Shown here one piece after another: positions 44,219 through 53,329 of a stretch of DNA of 64,000 nt. Under the pieces are notes generated by a model. It was not told the origin of the DNA and did no database searches. It saw only the letters and a list, made by a program, of their open reading frames with translations. A program made the position numbers and the translations under genes. How positions within the stretch are numbered: the first letter of the stretch is position 1; the number at the start of each line of letters is the position of its first letter. The stretch lies in NCBI GenBank assembly GCA_003512955.1, contig DOTG01000038.1, forward strand, positions 124,001-188,000, in the 5' to 3' direction. This DNA is from Marinilabiliales bacterium. Lineage in GTDB: Bacteria; Bacteroidota; Bacteroidia; Bacteroidales; SZUA-534.

Positions 44219-46258
44219 ATGAATAAACAAGTTACAGAAAAGGCTGCCAATACTATCAGAGTTTTATCGGCAGCTATGGTTGAAAAGGCCAAATCGGGCC
44301 ATCCCGGAGGAGCCATGGGCGGGGCCGATTTTATTAATGTATTGTACAGTGAATTCCTCCGATATGATCCACAGGACCGGACCTGGCCTTTCCGCGACCG
44401 CTTTTTCCTGGATCCAGGTCACATGTCGCCCATGCTTTACTCACAATTGGCATTAACAGGCTCTTTTACCCTTGACGACCTCAAGAACTTCCGCCAATGG
44501 GGAAGTATCACACCCGGGCATCCTGAAAGAGATATTACCCGTGGAATAGAAAACACATCGGGCCCACTTGGGCAAGGGCACACAATGGCGGTTGGTGCTG
44601 CTATTGCTGAACGGTTTTTGGTTGCCCGTTTTGGGGAATGGATGGCACACAAAACCTATACTTTTATTTCCGACGGAGGTGTTCAGGAAGAAATTTCGCA
44701 AGGTGCTGGTAGGATTGCCGGCCATTTGGGGCTCTCGAACCTGATTATGTTTTACGATTCGAACGATATTCAGCTTTCAACTAAAACATCGGTAGTAACA
44801 TCGGAAGATACGGCTAAAAAATATGAAGCCTGGGGTTGGCATGTCATCACTATCAATGGGAACGATGCTGACCAAATCAGAAATGCACTGAAAACCGCCC
44901 ATGACGAAAAATATAAACCAACCTTAATTATTGGCAAAACCACTATGGGTAAAGGTTGTGTAACCGAAAATGGCGACAGCTTTGAAGGGCAGACCAAAAC
45001 ACATGGCCAACCCTTGTCGGCTGCAGGTGCTTCGTTTTCAAAAACCATCCAAAACCTTGGCGGCAACCCTGACAACCCGTTCATGATTTCCGATGAAGTT
45101 GTTGAATTATATAAAACAGCACATGCGGCAAAGACCGGGCAGGTTAAAGCTCATAAAGAAAAAGAAGCCGCATGGCGCAAAGAACATCCTGAATTGGCCT
45201 CAAAATTAGATTTCTTTTTAAGCGGTGCTGCCCCAAAAATTGACTATGCAGCCATTGTACAAAAAGAACATCAAGCCACAAGGGCAGCATCAGCAAATGT
45301 GTTGGCTGAATTAGCCGACAAAGTTGACAACATGATAGTTGCCTCAGCCGACTTGGCCGATTCAGACAAAACGGAAGCCTATTTGAAAAAGACCAAAGCA
45401 TTTGCTAAAGGTGATTTTTCAGGTAAGTTTTTACAAGCAGGTGTGGCAGAATTAACACTTGCTGCTGTCTGTAATGGTATAGCCGCCCATGGTGGTATAT
45501 TTGCTGCCTGTGGGACATTCTTTGTGTTTTCTGATTACATGAAGCCGGCCGTCCGCATGTCGGCGCTAATGGAGCTTCCTGTTAAATACATCTGGACCCA
45601 CGATGCCTTCCGGGTGGGAGAAGATGGACCCACCCACCAACCTGTGGAACAAGAAGCCCAAATCCGGTTAATGGAAGAATTGCATAACCATTCAGGGAAA
45701 CCGGGTTTGTTGGCCCTTCGCCCTGCCGATGTTCACGAAACCACCGTGGCATGGAAGATGGGCATGGAAAATACCCACACTCCAACAGCGTTGATTCTTT
45801 CACGGCAAAACATTCAGGATCTGCCCGTAGCAGGGACATCGAAATACCAATCGGCTTTGCAAGCTGAAAAGGGTGCTTACATTGTAGAAGATAGTGCAAA
45901 CCCCGATGTAATTTTAGTGGCCAATGGTTCCGAAGTAGCCACACTGGTAGCCGGAGCTGAACTTCTACGGAACACGAAACAGATAAAAGTTAAAGTTGTT
46001 TCTGCCATTTCCGAAGGATTATTCCGCCAGCAACCCGTTGAATACCAAAACAAGGTATTACCAAAGGAAACCCCAACTTTGGGGTTGACGGCCGGATTGC
46101 CCTCTACTTTGAGAGGTTTGGTTGGTGCAAAGGGGAAAGTTATTGGGCTGAACCATTTTGGCCATTCCGCCCCATACACCGTGTTGGACGAAAAATTAGG
46201 TTACACTGCCGAGAATGTAGTTAACCAGGTTGTTAATCTTTTAAAAGAGAATAAATAA
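44219..46258 (+). CDS. tkt: Transketolase
   Basis: This thiamine-diphosphate enzyme of the non-oxidative pentose phosphate pathway has 679 residues with the ATG at 44219 (the frame also has a TTG at 44213). Signatures are the N-terminal AKSGHPGGAMGGADF, the ThDP motif around FISDGGVQEE and YDSNDIQLS, the central HDAFRVGEDGPTHQPVEQEA, and the C-terminal domain from about 545. The length equals that of standard bacterial transketolase. It is followed by a strong terminator and appears monocistronic. Confidence 0.95.
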   Translation: MNKQVTEKAANTIRVLSAAMVEKAKSGHPGGAMGGADFINVLYSEFLRYDPQDRTWPFRDRFFLDPGHMSPMLYSQLALTGSFTLDDLKNFRQWGSITPGHPERDITRGIENTSGPLGQGHTMAVGAAIAERFLVARFGEWMAHKTYTFISDGGVQEEISQGAGRIAGHLGLSNLIMFYDSNDIQLSTKTSVVTSEDTAKKYEAWGWHVITINGNDADQIRNALKTAHDEKYKPTLIIGKTTMGKGCVTENGDSFEGQTKTHGQPLSAAGASFSKTIQNLGGNPDNPFMISDEVVELYKTAHAAKTGQVKAHKEKEAAWRKEHPELASKLDFFLSGAAPKIDYAAIVQKEHQATRAASANVLAELADKVDNMIVASADLADSDKTEAYLKKTKAFAKGDFSGKFLQAGVAELTLAAVCNGIAAHGGIFAACGTFFVFSDYMKPAVRMSALMELPVKYIWTHDAFRVGEDGPTHQPVEQEAQIRLMEELHNHSGKPGLLALRPADVHETTVAWKMGMENTHTPTALILSRQNIQDLPVAGTSKYQSALQAEKGAYIVEDSANPDVILVANGSEVATLVAGAELLRNTKQIKVKVVSAISEGLFRQQPVEYQNKVLPKETPTLGLTAGLPSTLRGLVGAKGKVIGLNHFGHSAPYTVLDEKLGYTAENVVNQVVNLLKENK

Positions 46259-46278
46259 ACAATTCATATTTGAATTTG

Positions 46279-46307
46279 GCCGATCCTTGATTTTCAGGAT
46301 CGGCTTT
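46279..46307 (+). terminator. Terminator of tkt
   Basis: GCCGATCCT (46279-46287) pairs perfectly with AGGATCGGC (46296-46304), followed by TTT, 21 nt after the tkt stop. Confidence 0.75.
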
Positions 46308-46659
46308 CCCCCCTTATTAGTTTTGATTTTGAAACGCCGAATCAAAAGTAATTTTGATACCTTGATTATAAAACCGAAAGATTATAAAAGCTCTTGTTTT
46401 TTAAATTAGACAGAAATAGTATCTTTAATCGGCATCAATTCTTTTTGTAAAGTTACCTTTACGCGTACATGAATAAGGCCATTGAATCAAAATCAGAAAA
46501 CAACAAAAATAGTATCTATATAAAATTAACGCTTTTAATGAAGTAAATGGATTATAGTTTCAGGTTCTCAATGAAATACGCAACATCTAATTGTAAACCA
46601 ACTTTATACATCTAAAATACGATTGTCTAATACCATAATGCATCTTAAAAGTTTACCAA
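46308..46659. other. Non-coding gap upstream of the haem-type kinase gene
   Basis: I see no gene in this AT-rich stretch. It contains one short inverted repeat, GTAAAG (46447-46452) with CTTTAC (46457-46462), which could be an operator. There is no recognisable structured RNA. Confidence 0.4.
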
Positions 46660-49602
46660 ATGAATAAAGAAGCGGCTTTTATTAAGAAGACTTTTTTAAT
46701 TTTTTTAATCGGGTTTATATTTCTTTCGCTGGGTTCATTGGTTTGGAACATTATAAACGAAAAACAATCGGTTAAAGAATATGCAACCATTGAAGCACAG
46801 GCTAGTTTTAATAAAGATATTTTATACCGCCAATGGAATGCCATGCATGGAGGAGTATATGTTCCAATTACAGACAAAACGCCCTCAAACCCGTATTTAA
46901 CTTTTGTGCCCGAAAAAGATATTACCACAGTAAGTGGCAAAAAACTGACCCTAATCAATCCTGCCTATATGACAAGGCAAGTTTACGAAATTGCGAAAAG
47001 CCAAAACGGGATGATTGGCCATATTACCAGTTTAAACCCAATACGCCCTGAAAACAAAGCAGACGAATGGGAAACAATAGCCTTACAAAGGTTCGAAAAA
47101 GGGGAAAATAACTTCAACAGTATTGAAAAAATTAATGGGGCAACTTATTTGAGGTTTATGAATTCCATGAAAGTTGAAGAGAGTTGTATGAAATGCCATT
47201 CACACCAAGGATATAAACTGGATGACAACCGGGGAGGAATTAGTGTAGCCGTTTCGTTGGAAAAGTACCAACATATAACCAGTAGTAAGATTAAAGCGCT
47301 CATCATTACGCATTTAATATTTTTTTTAATCATTTTAATTTTCTTTGTTTTTGTTTATCGCAGGTTTATAAAGGAAATTAAAAAACAAAGTGAATTACAA
47401 TCAAAGATTGCTGAAAACGAATCCTTTTTAACCCATCAGTTCAATAAAATGCCCATAGCCTATATCTTATGGGATACAGATTGGAGAGTACAAAAATGGA
47501 ATCCGGCCGCCGAAAAATTATTTGGCTATACCGAAAAAGAAGTTCTTGGTAAAAATGCCTTCGAAGTTATTGTTCCAGAACAAGCCAAAAATGGAATAAA
47601 AGAGACTTTGAAAAAAAAACAAAGCGAAGGAACCGATTTTAAAAACATTAACGAAAACCATACAAAAAAAGGGGAAATACTCCAATGTGTTTGGTACAAT
47701 TCGTTTTTAAAAAACGACCAGGGGGCAATCAGCCAAATTATATCAATGGTTGAAGATATTACCGAAAGAAAACAGTCCGAACAGAATCTAATCGCCGCAA
47801 AGGAAAGAGCCGAGGAAAGTGAAACCAAGGTCCGCAGCATGTTTCAGAATGCACTCACGGGGTTTGTTTACTTTACACCCGAAGGCAAAATTATTGAAGC
47901 CAACCCGGCCGTTGCTCATATCATGGGTTCACCTTCGCTGGATGCCACGCTATCCATAAATCTTTTAACGTTTGAACCCTTGATTAAAATCGGCTTTACC
48001 GATTCCATCAAACAATGTATTAAAGGTAAAAGTGTTGTTACAGAACAAAAAGTCTATACAACCAAATGGGGGAAAACCGTATTTCTAAAATATTTTTTGG
48101 TCCCCATTTTTAAAGAAGACGAAGTCATTGGAATTTGGGCCAACCTGAACGATTTAACCGATTTATGGGAAACTCAGAATAGTTTGAAAAACGCGATTGA
48201 ACATTCTGAAAGAATCAAAAAAAGGTTGCAAGATGCACAAGCCTTGGCCAAAGTAGGCAATTGGGAGATTGACTTAAAAACCGGAACCATTTGGGAATCT
48301 GATGAAGCACTCCGTATTTATGGACTTGAAGCAACTGACCAAACACTCCTGCTTAAAAAAATACAAGAAGCCCCTCTGCCAGAATACCGCTATGTGATGG
48401 ATGAATCCCTTACTTTGCTGGTAACTGAAAGCACCCCCTATAATGTGGAATTTCAAATTAAACGGCAAAGCGATGGATTGAATTATTATGTCCATTCAAA
48501 AGCAGAACTGGAAAAAGATGAAAACGGGCAACCATCAAAAGTGATCGGGGTAATTCAAGACATTACCGACCGCAAATTGATTGAAAACGAACTACGGGTT
48601 CTATCCAGCGCCATCGAGCAAAACCCCGCTTCAATTGTTATCACCAATCCGGAGGGGATTATAGAATATGTGAACCCCAAATTTACCGAAGTTACCGGAT
48701 ATACTTTTAATGAGGTAAAAGGGGAAAATCCCAATATATTAAAATCAGGATTGACCCCTGCTACCGATTATGCTGAACTCTGGAAAACCATTAAAGCCGG
48801 TTATTCCTGGAATGGCGAATTCTGCAACAAAAAGAAGAATGGCGAATTTTACTGGGAATCGGCCACGCTTTCACCAGTTTATGACTCATTGGGCACTATC
48901 ATCCATTTTGTAGCTGTTAAAGAGAACATCACCGAAAAAAAGGAAATGGAGCGGAAATTATACACGGCCCTCATCGAAGGGGAGGAAAGGGAGCGCAACC
49001 GGTTCTCGAAAGAACTTCATGATGGCCTGGGGCCTTTACTCTCTACTATTAAACTGTATTTTCAGTGGCTCGCCGAAACAGAAGCCTCAGATAAAAAACA
49101 GATGATTATTGACAAAGGGACCAACAACATAGACGAGGCCATACAAACCCTCCGCGAAATATCAAACAACCTAAGCCCTAGATCATTAAGCATATTTGGG
49201 TTAACAAACACGCTCATAAGCTTTATTGATGGGATTAACCAAATTCAGAGGGTAAACATTCAATTCAAATCAAATTTAAAAAAGGGGTTTAATACAAGTC
49301 TCGAAATTTCGTTGTACCGGATCATCCTTGAACTTATCAATAACAGCTTAAAACATTCTAAGGCAAATGAAATTCTAATCCAATTGATGTTTGATGAAAC
49401 CACCCGACGGATTAACCTCGATTATGCCGACGATGGAATAGGTTTTAACGTTAAAGAGGTTCAACAAAACGAAAAGGGAAACGGGCTGCCGAACATCCAA
49501 AACAGGGTTTTAAGCTTTAATGGCTACTTTGGTATAACCAGCCATAAAAACCGAGGGATGCAAGTAAAAATTGAAATCCCGATCAAACATCAAAACTCCT
49601 AG
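46660..49602 (+). CDS. PAS sensor histidine kinase with periplasmic haem-type (CxxCH) domain
   Basis: This is a 980-residue membrane kinase. An N-terminal helix (about 8-30) leads to a periplasmic Tll0287/DUF3365-type domain containing CMKCH (Cys176, Cys179, His180), a c-type haem attachment motif. A second helix (about 215-235) is followed by four PAS domains (about 255-380, 385-500, 515-640, 645-760). The core is a HisKA_3 dimerisation domain with phospho-acceptor in RNRFSKELHDGLGPLL and a HATPase_c domain (YADDGIGFNVKEV, GNGLPNIQNRV), i.e. NarX-type. It is predicted to sense redox state or a small gaseous ligand. The likely partner receiver (50098) follows after 496 bp. Confidence 0.92.
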   Translation: MNKEAAFIKKTFLIFLIGFIFLSLGSLVWNIINEKQSVKEYATIEAQASFNKDILYRQWNAMHGGVYVPITDKTPSNPYLTFVPEKDITTVSGKKLTLINPAYMTRQVYEIAKSQNGMIGHITSLNPIRPENKADEWETIALQRFEKGENNFNSIEKINGATYLRFMNSMKVEESCMKCHSHQGYKLDDNRGGISVAVSLEKYQHITSSKIKALIITHLIFFLIILIFFVFVYRRFIKEIKKQSELQSKIAENESFLTHQFNKMPIAYILWDTDWRVQKWNPAAEKLFGYTEKEVLGKNAFEVIVPEQAKNGIKETLKKKQSEGTDFKNINENHTKKGEILQCVWYNSFLKNDQGAISQIISMVEDITERKQSEQNLIAAKERAEESETKVRSMFQNALTGFVYFTPEGKIIEANPAVAHIMGSPSLDATLSINLLTFEPLIKIGFTDSIKQCIKGKSVVTEQKVYTTKWGKTVFLKYFLVPIFKEDEVIGIWANLNDLTDLWETQNSLKNAIEHSERIKKRLQDAQALAKVGNWEIDLKTGTIWESDEALRIYGLEATDQTLLLKKIQEAPLPEYRYVMDESLTLLVTESTPYNVEFQIKRQSDGLNYYVHSKAELEKDENGQPSKVIGVIQDITDRKLIENELRVLSSAIEQNPASIVITNPEGIIEYVNPKFTEVTGYTFNEVKGENPNILKSGLTPATDYAELWKTIKAGYSWNGEFCNKKKNGEFYWESATLSPVYDSLGTIIHFVAVKENITEKKEMERKLYTALIEGEERERNRFSKELHDGLGPLLSTIKLYFQWLAETEASDKKQMIIDKGTNNIDEAIQTLREISNNLSPRSLSIFGLTNTLISFIDGINQIQRVNIQFKSNLKKGFNTSLEISLYRIILELINNSLKHSKANEILIQLMFDETTRRINLDYADDGIGFNVKEVQQNEKGNGLPNIQNRVLSFNGYFGITSHKNRGMQVKIEIPIKHQNS

Positions 49603-50097
49603 GTGTTTTTTATTTTTTTGAACTGTTGTTTGACAGTAACAAGCTTTCGGTATATACCAGATATCCTCAACTGAGATATTGAACAGAAAAAAATAAACCG
49701 GTCAGTCGCGCCATGGTTTCACTAAACCAGATGATACAAAAGTGTTGCAAAACACTCTGCTTCAATATAGATACACTGTTACTCAATAGTTTAAAGCAAT
49801 AAAACCATCTCTAATTCCATTTTAAGAACTTGCCATTGAAGCATTGCTCCCAATTTCATCCCTGTCCCAAATGTTGTTTTCAACCTTTCATCAAAAAAAT
49901 AATCTTCAATTATATTTTAACTTATTAATTACCTGATTTTTTAATGTAGATGGCACATAATGTCTCCCAAGAACGGATAAAATCCTTAGGGGTTTACACC
50001 TACTATTTTTAAGGCCAACCACCCCGCATTTTTAGGAAATGTCCTCTATGAAAAATCGCGCAACTGCACTAACTTTATAATATAATTAAGACTCGGA
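49603..50097. other. Non-coding gap between kinase and receiver genes
   Basis: No gene is evident in these 495 bp. Two small hairpins stand close together: TGGTTT (49714-49719) with AAACCA (49724-49729), and AGTGTT (49741-49746) with AACACT (49751-49756), each with a 4-nt loop. They may belong to an untranslated RNA or a terminator, but there is no T run. The rest is AT-rich and probably holds the promoter of the receiver gene and the chemotaxis cluster. Confidence 0.4.
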
Positions 50098-50502
50098 ATG
50101 AAAATCATTATTGTGGACGACAACTATTACTTCAGAAAAGATTTAAAGTTTTACCTGGAATCAAAGCTGAACCACAAAGTGATAGGGGAAGCTGGAAGTG
50201 GTGAGGAATTTATGGAAATGAAAAACATTCATGAAGCCGATATCATACTAATGGACATTGTCATGGTTAAAATGGATGGATTTACCACGAGCAAAAAAAT
50301 TACCTATCAGCTACCCACTCTGAAAATTATTGCCATTACCATGCATTTTGAAAATATTTTCTTATTGCGGCTCATGGAATCGGGATTCAAAGGTTTCGTG
50401 AATAAAACCGAGATTTTTTCAAAAATAGATTTAGCCATTCACGAAGTATATAATGGAAATCTGTTTTTCCCGGACGACATTTTATCCCGCATTACGGAGT
50501 AA
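50098..50502 (+). CDS. NarL-type receiver without output domain
   Basis: This is a 134-residue receiver: IIIVDDNYYFRKDL, phospho-Asp in ADIILMDIVMVKMDG, switch Thr in IAITMHFE, Lys in FVNKTE. The sequence ends ILSRITE where NarL-type regulators would continue into a LuxR helix-turn-helix, so the output domain is absent. Its partner should be the NarX-type kinase encoded upstream. It precedes cheW by 41 nt and may share its transcript, so its output might be protein-protein interaction with the chemotaxis array rather than DNA binding. Confidence 0.88.
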   Translation: MKIIIVDDNYYFRKDLKFYLESKLNHKVIGEAGSGEEFMEMKNIHEADIILMDIVMVKMDGFTTSKKITYQLPTLKIIAITMHFENIFLLRLMESGFKGFVNKTEIFSKIDLAIHEVYNGNLFFPDDILSRITE

Positions 50503-50531
50503 GCATTGCTGAACAAATTATTTAACCAATT

Positions 50532-50537
50532 GGAGGG
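50532..50537 (+). promoter_or_regulatory. Shine-Dalgarno sequence of the first cheW
   Basis: GGAGGG ends 6 nt before the ATG at 50544. This is unusual in a phylum whose ribosomes largely ignore such sequences, and the second cheW has the same feature. Confidence 0.55.
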
Positions 50538-50543
50538 ACAGCC

Positions 50544-51050
50544 ATGAACAATGACACGCTAACAAACACGCATACGTACTTAACATTCCGGCTGGGTAAA
50601 GAGTTTTTTGCCGCCAATGTTAGCAACGTTCTGAACATTTTGGAGATGCTCCCCATTACCCAAATCCCCAAAGCGCCTGAATATATGAAAGGTGTTGTCA
50701 ATTTGCGCGGGGCCGTGCTCCCGGTAATTGATACCCGGATAAAATTTGGGATGCCTGCTACTGAATTGGGTGCCAACACCGCTATTTTGGTATTAAATGT
50801 CCACATCGAGGGTAAAGAGGTAAAACTTGGCGCCATAGTTGATTCGGTAGATGAGGTGATGGAACTGGAAGAATCACAGATTCAACAGCCTCCCGGCATC
50901 GGGGGAAAATACAAATCGGAATTCATTTTGGGTATGGCCCAAAAAGAAAGCGGTTTCATTATGCTATTGGATATGGACAAGGTTTTTTCAACCGACGAAA
51001 TACTTGAAGTAACCCAAGCCAATTCTGGTAATGAATCAACCGGAAACTAA
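50544..51050 (+). CDS. cheW: Chemotaxis adaptor CheW (first copy)
   Basis: CheW couples receptors to CheA. The 168 residues have the two-barrel CheW fold with TYLTFRLGKEFFAANV, PKAPEYMKGVVNLRGAVLPV, and DSVDEVMEL. It begins the chemotaxis cluster, immediately upstream of the only MCP gene here, and is a close paralogue of the CheW at 57941. The most probable role is the adaptor for that receptor. Confidence 0.95.
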   Translation: MNNDTLTNTHTYLTFRLGKEFFAANVSNVLNILEMLPITQIPKAPEYMKGVVNLRGAVLPVIDTRIKFGMPATELGANTAILVLNVHIEGKEVKLGAIVDSVDEVMELEESQIQQPPGIGGKYKSEFILGMAQKESGFIMLLDMDKVFSTDEILEVTQANSGNESTGN

Positions 51051-51105
51051 AAATAAATGAAAAATACTACCAGTACAATTAACCAACTATTTAAATTATA
51101 AAGCT

Positions 51106-52827
51106 ATGAAACTAAAAGACATCAAAATCGGAAGCAGGCTATGGACAGCATTTGGTACACTAATCGTAATTATGGTTGCCATTTTTTCTTTAGCCTTTTA
51201 CACAATCACAACCTTAAGTTCAAACATGCATAATATTGAAGTAAACCGCATGCCCGATTTGATCGACTTTTCTAAAATGGATTGCGAACGGATGACCATC
51301 CGTTCCCAAACCTTAGAGGTTTTTATGTATGTCAATGAAAGCAATGCTACTCAATCAGATTTTGCAAATGTGCTCGAAAAAAGAAACAAAAGCTGGAAGG
51401 TAGTTGATAAACATTGGGCAAACATACTGAACCGTCCCCGGCAGTCTGAAAAAGGAAGAGAACTCATAGCCCAGTTAAAAGGCGAATATGATGATTGGAG
51501 AACTATTTATGTTGATTTGGACGGGCTGATTAAAGCGCTTTCGCAAACCACAGACAATGAAGAAAAAAACCAATTAATGGCAAAGTACGATGAAACATAC
51601 CACCGCATGGTTCCTATTTCAGACAAAATGGGTAAAACTTTTGTTGCTGCATTAGAAAATAACTTGAGCAATACCAATGACATGATTGCGAAAAATGAAA
51701 AACAATCGGTAAGTGCCCGGGTTGTAATTATAATTTCCATGCTGACAGCCCTCTTGTTTACAATAATTGTTTCGCTATTGATAACCAATTCAATTACCAA
51801 ACCTTTGGCAAAAGGGGTTCAATTTGCCGAAAGTTTATCGAATGGGGATTTAACGGTTGAGTTAGATGTTAATCAAAAGGATGAAATAGGTGTTTTAGCC
51901 TATTCGCTTAAAGAAATGACTAATAAATTGAAAGAAGTTATTGAAAACATTATAAGCGGTGCCGACAACATTGCCGATGCCAGCATGCAAATGAGCGCCA
52001 CCTCGCAGCAAATGTCGCAAGGGGCATCGGAGCAAGCCTCGTCAACCGAAGAGGTAAGCTCATCGATGGAAGAGATGACCAGCAATATTTTGCAAAACGC
52101 CGACAACGCCCTGCAAACCGAGAAAATATCAACCGTTGCGCTTGACGGTGTAAACAAAGTGGGTAAAGCCTCGGAACAAAGCTTAACATCCATTAAAGAG
52201 ATAGCCCAAAAGATTACCATCATCAACGACATTGCTTTCCAGACCAACATTTTGGCACTGAATGCCGCGGTTGAAGCTGCCCGCGCCGGCGAACAAGGCA
52301 AGGGTTTTGCCGTGGTTGCTGCCGAAGTACGGAAACTGGCCGAACGTAGTAAAATTGCTGCCGACGAGATTGGCATCCTTTCAAAAACCAGCGTTGATGT
52401 TACCGAAGGTGCAGGAAAATTGATGACCGACCTGGCCCCGGAAATCCAGAAAACGGCTAAATTGGTGCAAGAAATCGCCGCAGCTTCGCAGGAACAAAAC
52501 AACGGGGCCGAACAAATCAACAGTGCCATTCAACAATTGAATTCGGTAACCCAGCAAAATGCAGCCTCTGCTGAAGAATTGGCTTCAAGTTCGGAAGAAT
52601 TGGCCGGGCAGGCCGAGCAGCTAAAAGAAATTGTATCATTCTTTAAAACCGGGAATGTTTCCCAATCGGGAAAAACAGACAAAAAATCGTATCACCATGC
52701 AGCTATTCAAACAAAAACAGCCTCGGCGCAAAAAGCAAAATCCCAAATGAATCAGGGTTCACCTAAAGGTGCCAGGCTGAATATGTTCCATGAGACAGAA
52801 AGCGACAACAGGTTTGAAAAGATTTAA
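51106..52827 (+). CDS. Methyl-accepting chemotaxis protein
   Basis: This is a 573-residue transmembrane receptor. The first helix is at about 13-35; a periplasmic four-helix-bundle ligand domain (4HB_MCP type, about 36-205) follows, then a second helix (about 206-228), HAMP (about 229-280) and the cytoplasmic signalling hairpin with the tip motif IAFQTNILALNAAVEAARAGEQ at about 379-400. Gln/Glu-rich flanks (GASEQASSTEEVSSSMEEM) are likely CheR/CheB/CheD modification sites. No CheR-tethering pentapeptide is at the C-terminus (ends NRFEKI). It is the sole receptor in the window, placed between cheW and an antisense cheY-like gene. Confidence 0.95.
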   Translation: MKLKDIKIGSRLWTAFGTLIVIMVAIFSLAFYTITTLSSNMHNIEVNRMPDLIDFSKMDCERMTIRSQTLEVFMYVNESNATQSDFANVLEKRNKSWKVVDKHWANILNRPRQSEKGRELIAQLKGEYDDWRTIYVDLDGLIKALSQTTDNEEKNQLMAKYDETYHRMVPISDKMGKTFVAALENNLSNTNDMIAKNEKQSVSARVVIIISMLTALLFTIIVSLLITNSITKPLAKGVQFAESLSNGDLTVELDVNQKDEIGVLAYSLKEMTNKLKEVIENIISGADNIADASMQMSATSQQMSQGASEQASSTEEVSSSMEEMTSNILQNADNALQTEKISTVALDGVNKVGKASEQSLTSIKEIAQKITIINDIAFQTNILALNAAVEAARAGEQGKGFAVVAAEVRKLAERSKIAADEIGILSKTSVDVTEGAGKLMTDLAPEIQKTAKLVQEIAAASQEQNNGAEQINSAIQQLNSVTQQNAASAEELASSSEELAGQAEQLKEIVSFFKTGNVSQSGKTDKKSYHHAAIQTKTASAQKAKSQMNQGSPKGARLNMFHETESDNRFEKI

Positions 52828-52843
52828 AATCTTCAGTCAATCC

Positions 52844-53218
52844 TTATTTTACGAACCGTTCGACCACCTGTTGGATTTTACTAATCAGGTAAGGTTTGGT
52901 AAGCAATTCATCAAATCCGGCGGAATTGAATTCGTCGAAAAAATCGTTTGGATTATGCGCGGTTAAAGCCACGATAGGTGTCTTGGCCAGTTTTGCATCT
53001 TTCATTAACCGTATATGTTTGGTAGTTTCCAAACCATTCATTACAGGCATTTCGATATCCATTAATACCAAATCGAAATGTTGGGTTTGCAGCAACTGAA
53101 TAGCCTCTTTACCGTTACTGGCCAATTTATAGGTACAACCAATTTCGTTCGCAATTTCGGAAAGCAAAATGCGGTTCACAAATATATCATCAACAATAAG
53201 CAATACAGGCTTTGCCAT
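52844..53218 (-). CDS. CheY-like receiver on the opposite strand
   Basis: This is a 124-residue single receiver: LLIVDDIFVNRILLSE, phospho-Asp in LVLMDIEMPVMNG, switch Thr in IVALTAHN, and Lys in TKPYLISK. It resembles receivers of hybrid kinases more than CheY. It is the only gene of the chemotaxis region on the minus strand, 16 nt from the MCP stop, so it is regulated separately. A phosphate donor is not obvious; the CheA nearby or the kinase at 59357 are possible. Confidence 0.9.
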   Translation of the reverse strand: MAKPVLLIVDDIFVNRILLSEIANEIGCTYKLASNGKEAIQLLQTQHFDLVLMDIEMPVMNGLETTKHIRLMKDAKLAKTPIVALTAHNPNDFFDEFNSAGFDELLTKPYLISKIQQVVERFVK

Positions 53219-53329
53219 ATTTTAAAATATATTGAATAACTTGAAAAACTAAATAACAATGTAAAAATAATTATTGTTACATTAAACAATTGTAATGGAT
53301 TATAAGTTTATAGATTTAAAACATGTAAC

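Noticed and set aside
43981..44316. 111-codon frame on the - strand overlapping the tkt start
   Set aside because: It overlaps the tkt N-terminus, looks hydrophobic only because of AT-rich DNA and has no recognisable family.
49603..50097. Riboswitch or tRNA gene in the 495-bp gap
   Set aside because: No cloverleaf, no known aptamer core and no T-run terminator could be recognised; only two 6-bp hairpins are present.
51900..52529. 209-codon frame on the - strand
   Set aside because: It is antisense to the signalling hairpin of the MCP; the Ser/Ala/Leu-rich product reflects the repetitive helical codons.
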